From Lathyrus oleraceus (lineage: Eukaryota; Streptophyta; Magnoliopsida; Fabales; Fabaceae): DNA of 64,000 nt. Made by a program: the position numbers and the translations under genes. This document shows, piece by piece, positions 45,188 through 56,677 of this stretch (the first letter of the stretch is position 1; each line of letters begins with the position of its first letter). A model generated the notes under the pieces. The model made no database searches and was not told where the DNA came from. It saw nothing but the letters and a program-made list of their open reading frames with translations. The stretch lies in NCBI RefSeq assembly GCF_024323335.1, contig NC_066580.1, positions 137,152,648-137,216,647 on the forward strand. The letters are read 5' to 3'.

Positions 45188-46525
45188 TGTTGGACATGTG
45201 ACTCCAAACATAAGAAGGGGGTGAATTATGGAGGTTTAAAAACCATTGATTAAAAACAAAATCTTTGGAAAAATTAGAGTTTAAAATATTTTGTAAAACA
45301 AAAAAAAAGATAAGAAACATAATAAAGAAATAGATGGAAAACCAGACGAAATAAAATAACATAAAAGTAAAAAGATAAGGGAAAGAGAAAGACACCAACA
45401 AATTATACAGGTTCGGTCTAAAAGATTTTACTTAATCCTCTCCCTAAGAATTATTCTTGAGATTTTCTACTATCTTGAGAGATTTTAAAAGGATATGTCC
45501 ATGGCCCTCCTTTCACAAAAATTTGAATTTTTTCAATGGCTAACTTCCAACCAAACAACGAGTAGAGTTTTGACAGGCTACCCTCCGAACCAAACATAGA
45601 TTTTGCATGGGTTGATCTTAAACCAAAATGGAGTTTTATACTGTCTATCCTCCAAAATGAGATGAAGTTTTATACTGGCTATCTTCTGAACCAATATGGA
45701 GTTTTATATTGGCTATCCTCCAAAATAAACTATGGTTTACATGAGATAACCTCGAAACTGAGAAGAGATCTTATACAAGCTAATCTAGAACCATTATGAG
45801 ATTTTACACTAGATGATCTGGAACCGAATGAGCTTTTACATTGGACTGAGCTCATGAACCTTTGTGGAGATTTTAGTGGCTAATCTTCACGAACTAAAAG
45901 AGATATTTTTCTCAAAGAGAAACTCACAAACCAAACCGAGACTTCCTAAGATAATCCCCAAACCAAACAAGAGTTTTAAATTGTTTAGCTCGCAATCAAA
46001 TAACTTCATCCAAGTTATTAGTTACTCAAGATATAAGGCACTATTGGTAAATTACAAATATGCCCTTCACTCAAAACAAAGATCCTCACCTAAGATCAAG
46101 AACACTCTTAAAGGACTCATGCAAACTACAAGTGAGAATATGAGAGATTAATATTAAAAGATGTGAGAGTGATAAAGTAGGATCAAAGATAATTTTATGA
46201 TTGATTTGAAATGATACTATATGTATAGGCCAAAACATGGTATAAATTTGGAAATAAGCCATGGGCGAAATAACTGTCATAATCGACTATTAGACGAAAA
46301 ACTAAAATGTTATGATTTCTAGCCAATGCAAACCATTAAGAGACTTATTCCAATCTATTGTGAGTGTTACAAAGAAAAATAATCGATTATAACACTAGGG
46401 TTAATCTGTTATTTAGTTGTAAAATAACTCCTAATTGATCAGACAGTTTCCTAATCAATTTGCCAGGCCTTAAAAAGGTTTTTAGGTAATTTTAACTAAT
46501 AAAGAGAGGTTCCTCAAAGTTTTTA
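45188..46525 (-). repeat. 3' LTR (left copy) of SIRE-like element
   Basis: It starts TGTTGGACATG on the plus strand, that is, it ends ...CCAACA in element sense. It contains a minisatellite (45530-45850) of about 36-bp units built on GAGTTTTATACTGGCTATCCTCC. It matches 55030-56137 with many substitutions and a different number of units. Confidence 0.65.
45530..45850. repeat. ~36-bp minisatellite in LTR (GAGTTTTATACTGGCTA)
   Basis: Eight or so imperfect units of the form AGATTTTACACTGGCTAATCTCGAACC are present. A shorter, diverged version lies at 55315-55600 in the other LTR. Confidence 0.8.
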
Positions 46526-46989
46526 AGTGTGCGTGTGAGTTTCTTTAATATTTTAGGATTTACTATACTACTTTTACATGACACTGGCCACTTAGACCAA
46601 CACGACCAAGAGAGCTTTCACAATTCCTCTCTTTCACAACTCTGAAGCTTTCAAGTTTATTTTCCAGATATATCGATCGTATAAGCACTTCACTGGAACC
46701 TTGAATCACATAGACGAGTTGGGAGAAAAGGTAAAACATTACTTTATTAATTGAAAGGGAATTCAAAGTATAAAAAGCGGGAAAGTGCAGAAAATAAACA
46801 TATTTAATTGCTAAAAAGTAAACAAATAAGTGAGAAAACTACTTGTTGTTACTATCATCATTCCCAACTATGGACTTTCCCTTTGAATTCCTTGTGAGGG
46901 AAGAAACTTCCTTGGATATCATTTGAATGATAAAGATGCTTTCTTGAGAAATCACAAGGATGATGTTTATAACTCTTTCATTTGTTGCA
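46526..46989. other. Internal region without recognised gene
   Basis: This stretch lies between the left LTR and the extra ORF. The polypurine tract was not identified. Nothing coding was recognised. Confidence 0.4.
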
Positions 46990-47826
46990 GACCGATCGTT
47001 TGTATGTCCTTCTTCCTCGATGTAATGACTCCTTAATTCTCATCTAATGACACAAACATTAAACTTGCTAAGGCATGTTAAGTTGATCTAAAAATGGATC
47101 ATGATAACATTTTTTTTGCAAGACCGACTCATGCTCTAGCTAGAATCTTGGTGATAAAACTTCCATAAGGTAGCCTAGCTGAGTGATTCTGCTTCCAAAA
47201 GAAGATATGGTAAAACATCCCCTCCATCTAATTTTTTATATGATGTTTTATTCACAAAGGAACTATATCCTATTTTACAATAGAATTAAGTTTTCCTTGT
47301 CTGGAAAAAAGAATTAAAGTAAGCATGTAATGAGCAACTTGACACTTAGCCTTCAAGAACTTCGTTTTAAGAGGACGTTTCTTTTCACCCATTGGATCTT
47401 CCATAAAGTATATAATGGCAACATTTAGACTAAGCCTCTAGGACTTTAAAGTTCCATCATAGGTGTAGGATATTCTAACAAAGGGTTTCTCAACAAATTT
47501 CCAAACTATTTCATGTTGATGCTGACTTCAACCTCTTTTAATTAAGTTGTGAGAGACGGACTTTCAATATGAAAGTTTAAGTAGAACTCTCTACCAAGAC
47601 TTGGAAACATTTGATCCAAGATTTTGGTAAATAAATATCTGAGCAATCCTCCGCTGATATTCTCATAGGGCCTGAATTCTCTGAGAAATGTTGGTTCCAC
47701 ACTAGTTGGCAGAATCACCTTTTGGTTGGACATATCTTTTGGGTTCTTTGATGAGGACTCTCTTAAGAAAGGATTAATTTTAGATGGATTTTGAGTAGAC
47801 ACACTCTTTGATTGAGCCATAACAAG
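46990..47826 (-). pseudogene. Extra ORF resembling plant transposon-associated protein domain
   Basis: The open start reads MAQSKSVSTQNPSKINPFL and continues to SLGREFYLNFHIESPSLTT, followed by stops and frame changes. Across frames one sees VEVSINM, FGNLL, KAKCQVAHYMLTLILF and LPYGSFITKIL in order. That order matches the style of the putative plant transposon protein family (PF20167, from memory of its motifs): an N-terminal REFYxNL, then a conserved helix, then LPYGxxxTKxF. It sits in the 3' region of the SIRE-like element, where other SIRE copies can carry an env-like ORF. Whether it is a captured host gene or part of another inserted element is not settled. Confidence 0.42.
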
Positions 47827-48823
47827 AATCACATAAAATAGAGTGAGAGAGAGAGAGAGAGGAGAGGAAATGATGCAAACAAAAGGGATAGAAGTACCTT
47901 TATATAGTGGAGTTCCTAAGCCTTTGAGCATGATAAAAACTTCACAAAACCCATAAGATTCAGCCCATAAAATATTGGAAGAAAATATTTCGAAATCAGG
48001 TGTAATAATTAATTATTTTGATGCGATAATCGATTATTTGCTATCAAATCTTAAGATTTTGTGTGCTCTTAATTAATGATCTAATTTTAACATTTTTAAG
48101 GAGAAGATACAATATGACTTTGATTGAGATTTGAAACGTATAAACCATCTAATCGATTAGGCCAATTGATTATTTCCCTTGTTTTCACCCTTCTCAGTCT
48201 TTTGTGCCTTGGGTTAAGATTAGGATTTGACAAATTGCTCTTGGTACCCCTTTTTCATTCAGATTGCACCCCTTTCATAAAAATGCTTACAAAACTTAAC
48301 CAAGGGTTAGAAAAATAATTTTAATTGAATAAAAAAATTAATAAACCACTTATTTAGAGGGTTAATCGGAGTTTTTCGATTTTTCAACCTCTATTAAGTG
48401 TACCACCTTAAACCTCAAGTCAACTTGAGAAAACTCCCTCTTTCAAGGGAACGAAAACCACTATCGTAAATCCTTGTTTGAGAATCGTTTGATGTGAGAG
48501 TTATTTCAAGCCATAAGACTGAACAATCCATTAAAAAATTCTCACCAAAACCTACTAATAGGATACATGATCATCAATATCATCAATGTTACTGAGAGGT
48601 ATCCTCAACTAGAACACCTTGATCTCGTCTATTGAAATACACTATCAACGAGCATACTTTGATCACAAGCATCAGGATCATAAAACACCATCATACAAGT
48701 CCTTCTCTTGTATACAAAATGTATACATCTTGCTTTGTACAACTTCATTTAATTTCCACTAAGGCTTCATTAAAGCTTCAAAGTGTTCCTGCAAAAAAAT
48801 ACCTGATTTTCAACTTCGGTACC
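47827..48823 (-). other. Internal region of SIRE-like element left of the solo LTR
   Basis: The last 45 bases next to the solo LTR read as gag (VPKLKIRYFFAGT) on the minus strand. The rest shows no recognisable domain. TAATCGATTA words occur near 48025 and 48150. Confidence 0.45.
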
Positions 48824-51800
48824 TGTAGTGGGGTATTCGTTACCATTAGAGATATTGACTAAATCTAAGGTAAACCATACAAGTCGAGTCGCCACGACAC
48901 TTCTATTTATCCAAAGGAATGGTTAGAAAGCGAACAAAAACCTACAAGTTATATCGAATCAAAAACTAGTAAAAATGTCAGAGATCTGGGTAAGGGGGTT
49001 GGTTATGCAATGGGAAGGTTTTAAGCACCCAAAACATCCTAGGTACTCCTAGGGAGCCCTTTTCACATTTGTTGTAAGGTTGGTATTTTGTGAAAATTTG
49101 TTTGTGCAAACATGATTGAAGAGATGAGAAGAGAATATACAAGTTATTTACATTTTGTGTTTGGATGGATAAACATATTGCCTACGTACCATCTTAAAAA
49201 GATTAGGATCAAAACCTCGTAGTTCGGGGTAAAAATCTCAAAACAAGTTGGTGAATTGATTGGTCCAAAATCCTTAAGGTCTTTTGTTATCCAAGGGAGA
49301 AAACTCAACCTAAAACCACAAATCCACCATGTGAGGATAGCTTCAACATGCTAGTGAGGGGTTAACCCTATAATAAGCATGGAAGACTCATTGTCCATCA
49401 CTAAGGATATAGGTGAGTATTACATCTACCTCAAGGATAACTCAAACCTAATGGCTAAAGGTTATGAAAAATTTGATTAAGAAAGTGGTCATTGAAACCA
49501 CAAAAGTATTTGAATGAGTTATATTTACCAATGAAAAGTATGTACAAAATATGGTCAAAGTTGATTTAAAAGTTCAATTCAAAATAAGTGTTATGAAAAG
49601 AAAGTTTGAAAATCAAAAGCATAAGGCTTAGGTTTCTAATGTTTGAAAACAAGTGTTGAATGTTTGCACAAAAGTTTTGGCTTGGGTTAGAGTGGAGGGA
49701 AGAAGAAGAATGACTAAAGTCCTAATCATACAAGAGATAAAGGATAAGAAACAAGACCACAAATGGAGTTCCTCTCTTGAGATCATATTGATGATCAAAG
49801 TAGCTCCCATCCTTTGGAATATGCAAGAAAAATAATAGTAAGCTCAAGCAATCAACACAAACAAACAAGCTTCTTAGAAGATCCTCAATGTATCTTGTAT
49901 CTTTCACTTTGGATGAACATGGCAATGGTTCTTCAATTTGAGCTCTCATAGGATTCCCTAGCACAAGAGCACACACATCAAAGAGTTTTTATGAAGCAAA
50001 TCAAGAATGGACAAGAGTGAGTTTAGAGGTTTGGTCCTTCTAATCCATCTTCAACATTTAAAGTCCTTTTACTCCAATTTGCATAGGGAGAGTCCTAGAA
50101 ACTAAATCTGTTTGCCCATTTCTTTGCATTTGGTCCACAACAATCAAAACAAAACACAAGCACAATAATATATACACAATTATGTGCTCAAGTGAGCAAA
50201 AGGAAAATTGCATTAACATAAACATGTGCTCAAATGAGCAAAGGGGGAAAAGCAAATGAATAATATGTACAAGAATAGTAAATTGCATAAATGTAAAGAG
50301 CAAGAAGTAAATGTTAATGGTTAATGGTTAGTGTTAGTAGTTAGTGTGCCATAAGGCAAATTTAGCGATATGTTAAGCAATCGTAATTGGACTTATGTAG
50401 AAGTCACAACTATCTGAGGTCGGACAATAATAATATAGGCAACAACACAAGTTAGAGGTCTTGATTAGTGAATCAAACTCCAACAACTTGCCATGCCAAA
50501 AAGAAGATGAGAAATGATCTTGTATTGATTTAGGTCCTTTGCATGATTTAGAAAGCAATATATCCTTAATGCAAATCCATTCACTTGATCCATGATCAAG
50601 ATGAATTAGATTTGAATCAAAGAAGATTAAACCTCCCTAATCATTGCTAACCACCAATCTTTAACTCATTGACCAAAAAAAGAAAAAAAAAAAAAGAAGA
50701 AGAAGAATATTAAAGTGCATTAAATGAAATGGAATGTACTAATCAATAAATGTTGACCAAAGATAGGGAAGATCAAGGTCAACCAATAGAAAACAGAAGC
50801 AAAATGAATATTAGAAGTCAAGAAATAAACAAAATATTTTGGCATTTTTAATATTTAAAATAAAACTTGAATTAAAATAATAAAGAAAGTTCAAACTTCA
50901 AACTCACTTCAAATCAACTTTTAAAAGTCCAAGTGAATTATCCCAAGTTCAACAAGGTCAAACAAAGTTTGACAAAAAATTCCAGCATTTTTTAAAGTCA
51001 GAAACTACTTTAAATCAATTAAAAATGCATAAAAATAACCTAATTGAACTAAAATCTCAAATAAATCTCAAATCAATTAATAAATTGATGAGAATATTTT
51101 TCATAGATCTATCATCATTCAAAGAGGTTGAGAACATATTTTTGTATTTGTTTGAATATCAAAAACTATTTAAAATGAATTAAAAATAACCAGAAAAGAG
51201 AAAATTACTAAAAAATAGCAAATGATGAAATAAAAAATATTAAAAATCATTTTTAGAAAGTAGAAAATGAAAAAGAAATAATGCAATTGGTCCCATAATT
51301 TTTTGACCAATAATGAAAGAGATACGGATTTTAGAAATAAAATGGAATTAAAAGAAATAAAAGAAAATAAAAATCAAAAATTAAAAATTAGGAAAAAGGA
51401 GAGGCGTTGGATGATGGCTCATTAATTGAGCTGGCATATCACATGACTCTCAGCGCACTTCACACTACACGTGAGTCAATGCAACCACACGCTGTTTAAT
51501 AAAAAGTCATAACAATGAGAGGCCTAGATCTAATATGGAAATGAAAACGGACGGTCACGATTGGATCTGGAGACCAGACGGTGGCCAGCGCCACCGTCTT
51601 CTCCGGCTAACTCCGGTGAGAGCTCAAATTTGCAGAAGAGCAAATATGCACCAAAACGCACGATCCAGGTACCAAATGCAAGGTGGAGTGATGTACATCA
51701 CTCCTATGCCACTCAATTCCACTCTAGATCCCTATTGAGAGAGAAATCAGAGATGGAACTTTGGTGGTGTTCAACTGAACTTGCTTGATTTCAAAAATTA

Positions 51801-53670
51801 AGAACACAACAATGATGCCTCTATGCAGAGGACTTCAGATCACACAAAATCAAGGCAAATGGAGCAATATATAAGCTGTTTCAAAGCAAAATGCAGTTGA
51901 ACAAAACCTTTGAATTGTGAGGAAATGAGTCACGATCTTTGATTCCTTTTGCAAACAGAAGCTTCTATGGATCAAAGTGAAGAAGGTTTAGGAACTATGG
52001 ATCTTAAAAATCAATCGAGGCAATTGAATTTCAGATCTGAAATTTTTGAAAGAAAGAGAAAAGTTCCTTTGGTGAGGGTTGGGTTTTGAGTTCAATAGAG
52101 GTTTATGCGCCTTTAGGTTGAAGAATTGTGAAGCTATGGCATGGTATTTATAGATGGAGATGGCTGAATGCATGAGCTAACTCGTGTGCATGGGAGAAGA
52201 GGGCCTCCATGCATAGGCCTGTACAGGCGCATGGAGGGCCGAATTCTGATTGGAATTGAATGCTATACACCACCAAATATGAATTAGACGTGCAAAAATG
52301 ATATCATGCACTCACGCAATGTGTTTGAAATGAATTTCACAAAATGCACTATAATGTTCTCCTCTTCGAAAATGATATTTCCAAAATTGAAACATATGCT
52401 TATGGGTAATGGTTGGAAAGCTTGTTGCATAAGGAACAAATGCCATGTTGATCAAAAATTCATTTGGGCCTTGGAAATTAATGAAATTTGAACTTGAAGT
52501 GTAAGGTGCAAAACATGTACATGTGAAATTTCCAAATTTGGCCAATGTTAAAGCCCCTTTTTCTCAATGATGAAAGTTCCAAATGATAAAATCTTCAACA
52601 TGAAAGTTGTATATCTTTTCAATAAAATCAATTTGGAATAAAATTTTGCATCATTTGGAGTTTTGATGAAGACGTTATGGGCACTTGAAGTTGGACTTTT
52701 TCACATTTCAATGCATTTGGTCCAAAGTGACCTATAATGTTTTGCATTATCACATGTATTTATTTTGAGATTTTTCAATTTTTCTCAACATATCATTTGA
52801 AGTAGACACAATAAGATTTCCAATTCATTAAGTATCACCTCAAAATCATGAAAAATGAATGAGTTCTGTTCTTGGGAAGTTGACCCAAAATTAGGGTTTC
52901 AGTCAAAATGGCCTATAATGTATTGGAATGAATGATGACCTTCCAAGCTTCAAATCAATTTTTGATAAACATGAAAGTTATTCATATTGTCCTTAAGAAC
53001 ATGTTTTCTCTTGGGGTCATCTCCATTTGACCAACACATAAAAAGTTAGGTCTCAGTGTATTTCAAAATAGTCAGATGAATTGACTGATCAACTTCTCAA
53101 GTCCAAATCTCATATCTTGATGAATTAATGATTGAGGACACTTAAATAAGTTCACATATGCATGAAATTATGAATTAAAGAACTTCCCTTGATTGTATTT
53201 GACCATGGGTTGAGGTTGCTTCATGAGTAAGGCACAATTGATGAATAGATGAATTAGGGTTTCCTTGGGAAGAAAGCCTCAAACCCTTTGATTTTCTTTG
53301 ATCAAAATGATGTATTGAGATACTTGGAAGGCATATTTGATGGATGAGATCTTTGGGAACCATTACCATGCTTGCTTTCATCTTCTCTTGACCATATCAT
53401 TGCACAAAGGATCTCCTAGAAGCCTTAGACCTTGTGACTGCTCAAGCTATAAATAAAAGATGTTAGTGACATATTTTTGTGCTTTTGGTTAGTAAATAAG
53501 ATGAGAAAAGCATTAATATATAATTCAAGCATGCTTGGTGATCTCAAACCACTCACAAGAGACCCCAACCCAAAGGCAAAGGGAACCAAGATGCTTATGA
53601 TCCTTGAGGCTATGCAATTGCAAGGTTATGATGCCATGAGGGATCTTAGGGTCAAAATTGGGGTCTTACA
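48824..53670 (-). repeat. Solo Ogre LTR (4847 bp)
   Basis: It is bounded by TGTAGTGGGG (48824) and GGGGTCTTACA (53670), as the Ogre LTR at 14532-19171, and shares blocks such as AGGTACTCCTAGGGAGCCC near 49050 and GCCATGAGGGATCTTAGGGTC at its end. No primer site or polypurine tract adjoins it. Flanks are GTACC (left) and GCATC (right), probably one target duplication with two transitions. Host gag coding reads in frame across the junction if one copy is removed (QIW on the right flank, VPKL on the left). TATAAATA lies at 52144-52151 on the minus strand. It is about 200 bp longer than the 14532 copy. Confidence 0.88.
51417..51431 (-). other. Small hairpin in solo Ogre LTR
   Basis: GCTCA pairs with TGAGC around TTAAT, at the position matching the CCTCATT/AATGAGG hairpin of the 14532-19171 LTR. 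Both are followed within 25-45 bp by CAGCGC and AGTCAATGC. Confidence 0.55.
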
Positions 53671-55029
53671 GCATCCAAATTTGTTTAGGTACTGGTGCAT
53701 TAGCAGCTCTAAGAGGTCTAAAGTTATTCATTTTAGACCTTCTTAGTTTCTCATAGAAAAATAGATCTAAGTGGTCAAGCTTATTACAGAAAGATTATTT
53801 ATATATAGACAATTCAATTTCTTCCAATTATTGAAGCCTTTAATATGTGATCTAACTGATTTAAATCCTAATCCATTTTTATCTATGGAAGGCCTTTAAT
53901 TTGACATAATAAAATCTAAATTTTCTTTCCCCTTATTAAATTTACTTACGTTTCATGCAAATCTTTAACTTCCTTTTTCATTGAAACATAAGTTTCAGAA
54001 TTATTAACTTGGTTTCTAATATTAGAGATTTCATACATTGACGTTTCATTGCTATTCTCTAGAAAATCTATATAATATTTAATTTATACGTTGCTCTTTT
54101 CCATCTTATCATGGTTCTTGATTAACTTAGCATTTGAGATAACTAACTTCTTGTAAGATATAGTTGTTGCCTCACACCCATCTTCTTTTCTAGAGACTTT
54201 CAAACAAAACATGTTCATCTTCTTGATCGGATACTAGATATGAAGGATCTTTGAACATTCTCCAAGAAGTTGATTCTTCAAGAGTTTGTCTGGATGTTGA
54301 CTCTCTAAACATATTGCTTGTTGAGACTTTTTCCTCATCTCTTATTTCAAAGTTTCCACTAGATGAAACTTATTCAAATTTTCATTGCTTGAAGAAAATA
54401 TTCTCCTTGATAAAACTTCTTCGTTATCAGACGACGAAGCTTCTAAGGACCGTTCGTCAAACGAGATTGTTCTTTTAACGAAACTACCAAAGTTGAATTT
54501 TCTTCTTTTTCTCAAAAGAATTTTTGTACGAAGTTACTAATGATTCTTCTAGACTTCTTGAGCTTATTCCTTCATCTTTAAAGAATTGAATCAACTTGTT
54601 AAGTTTCTCGATGATTTCTTCCTTCCTAGATTTTTCCTGGAAGTTATAAATATTTTCATCTTTCAACTTAAGGATTTGATCAAGTTTATGATTTCAACTC
54701 TTAACTCTTAGATATTTGTTAGCCACAAAAGTTCTAACATGTCCTCCAAGATTTCCAATGGCCGAACACCACCTATGACGAAAACATTCACATTCATATG
54801 GTGTTTCAACTTCTTGGGTTTGTGTGTTCATTCTCTCTTATTTGATACTTGGATAAAATTCATAGATCATATTAAGAGTGTCTTAAACTTCATTGGTGTA
54901 ATTAAAATTAAGGACATAAAGGAATTGATTAACACTCAAAGACATAATAAAACAAATGGCTTTGAAATCAAGTTTGAACTTTCTCTTTTCTTCTTTGATC
55001 CAAAGGAAATAAGGTTTATTTACTAATTC
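53671..55029 (-). pseudogene. gag: Gag-like relic of SIRE-like copia element
   Basis: The clearest part is the charged, coiled-coil-like frame 54666-54484 (NFQEKSRKEEIIEKLNKLIQ, FKDEGISSRSLEESLVTS). The end next to the solo LTR reads FRPLRAANAPVPKQIW. Many stops and frame changes lie between. A coiled-coil gag C-terminus ending in a Lys-Gln-Ile-Trp-Val-Pro-Lys style motif is what I would expect of SIRE gag. The N-terminal capsid domain was not recognised. Confidence 0.45.
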
Positions 55030-56137
55030 ACCGTTGATAAAAAAATTCTTTGAGAAAATTAGAGTTTAAAATCACTTGTTAAATAAATAAAGAGATAAGA
55101 AGCAAAATAAAGAAATAGATGGAAACCCAGAGGAAAGAAAATAACTAAAAAGTAAAAGAGATAAGGGAAAGAAACCCGTAAATTATAGAGATCCAATCCA
55201 AAAGAAGTTGACCTAATCCTCTCCCTAAGAATTCTTCTCGGGGGTTTCTACTATCTTGAGAGTTTTTAATAGGATGTGCCCACAAATCTCCTTTTACAAG
55301 AATTTCAAGTTTTTCAATGGCTAACTACCAACCAAACAACGAGCAGTATTTTGATTGGCTAGCTTCTGAACCAAATTGAGATTTTGCACTGGCTAATCTC
55401 AAACAAAGATGGAGTTTTATACTGACTATCGTCTGAACTGAATCAGGGTTTTACACGGTATGACCTCCAAACTAAGATGAGATTTTACACGAGCTAATCT
55501 AGAACGAGTATGAGATTTTACATAGGCTCATCTTGAATCGACTGAGATTTTACACCAAGTTGAGCTCAAAGAACATTGTGGAGATTATACAGACTAATCT
55601 TCACGGACCAAAATATACCTTTTGTTGTAGGCGAAACTCACGAACGAAACAAAGACTTCCTAAGACAATCTTCAAACCATCCAACGACTTTTGCTAGTTT
55701 AGCTCACAATGAAACAACTTCTTACAAGAGATACTTTACTCAGGAGATAATACACTCGTGGGTAAATTACAAATATGCCCTTCACTCAAAAAAATTCTCA
55801 CTTAAGATCAAGAACACTCTCAAAACACTAAGGCTTAATACAAGTGAGAAAATGAGAGATTTATAGTAAAAAATGTGTGAGAGAGAAAGTAGGATCGAAG
55901 ATCGTCTTTCGAGTGATTTGAAATGATAGAAGAGCTCTCTATTTATAGGTCAAGACGTGGTATAAATTTGAAAATAATTCATGTATGTCAACTATTAAGA
56001 GACTTGTTCCAATCGCTTGTGAGTGTTACAAAGCAAAATAATCAATTTTTACACTAGAGCTAATCATTTATTCAGTGTACTAGTCCTTAAATTATTTTAA
56101 GTGATTTTAATAAATAAATAGAGGCTCCTCAAAGATT
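55030..56137 (-). repeat. 5' LTR (right copy) of SIRE-like element
   Basis: It aligns with the left copy from ACCGTTGATAAAAAAA to GGCTCCTCAAAG. About 45 bp at its internal end and the primer site are missing. TATAAATAGAGAGCTC is seen on the minus strand at about 55933-55947; the left copy has lost this motif. Confidence 0.6.
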
Positions 56138-56463
56138 TAGAAAAAATAATTATATATTATTTAAAACAAAAAATCTTTAAAATAATATATTATATCCATA
56201 TAACAAAATGTATAAATCTAATTCATAGTAATTATTTAGACACGACTAGTCAAATCTCCCTGCACTATTTTTTTAGAGTTTAGTGGGGGAAAACTAATTA
56301 ATAATGAATATTCCAATATTACAACCCACTAAAAACAGTAGATTAAACACACTAATCCTAAGTCTAATGCCAAAATTTACAATTGGTTGTTAAATTAATA
56401 ATCTTTTAAAACTTTTATAAGAGTTTAAACTTAGGACTTTCAACTAGTTCAATAAGTAAAATA
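56138..56463. other. AT-rich DNA, left flank of copia element
   Basis: No gene was recognised. The last five bases, AAATA (56459-56463), are the target duplication of the copia element. Confidence 0.7.
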
Positions 56464-56665
56464 TGTTGGTGCAAAGGTAGAATAAAAGATGAATATTCTA
56501 TTAAGAGAATGACGGCTACAAAAAGATTAAAAGTTACAATGATTGTCACCCTATTTATAAGCTAAAACTAGGGTTACTAGAATAGGATAAAATACTAAAA
56601 TACCCTCTAACAAACTTAGGGGCTAAGAAAATAATATAATTAATAAATATGAATTACTTCTAATA
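56464..56665 (-). repeat. 3' LTR of copia element
   Basis: It is 202 bp, the same as 61077-61278 except for one A/T difference near 56495. It is preceded in element sense by the polypurine tract. Confidence 0.96.
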
Positions 56666-56675
56666 CCATCCCTTA
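56666..56675 (-). other. Polypurine tract of copia element
   Basis: The minus strand reads TAAGGGATGG immediately before the 3' LTR. Confidence 0.75.
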
Positions 56676-56677
56676 AT

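Larger units (their letters stand above)
45188..56137 (-). mobile_element. Collapsed SIRE/Maximus-like copia element
   Basis: Two diverged direct repeats (45188-46525 and about 55030-56137) look like 3' and 5' LTRs of a minus-strand element; the right copy keeps TATAAATA (55940-55947). Between them, after removing the solo Ogre LTR, only about 3.6 kb remain: a gag-like part, a short unassigned stretch and an extra ORF. Nearly all pol is missing. Assignment to the SIRE type rests on the coiled-coil gag and a KQIW/VPK motif, so it is moderate. Confidence 0.55.
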
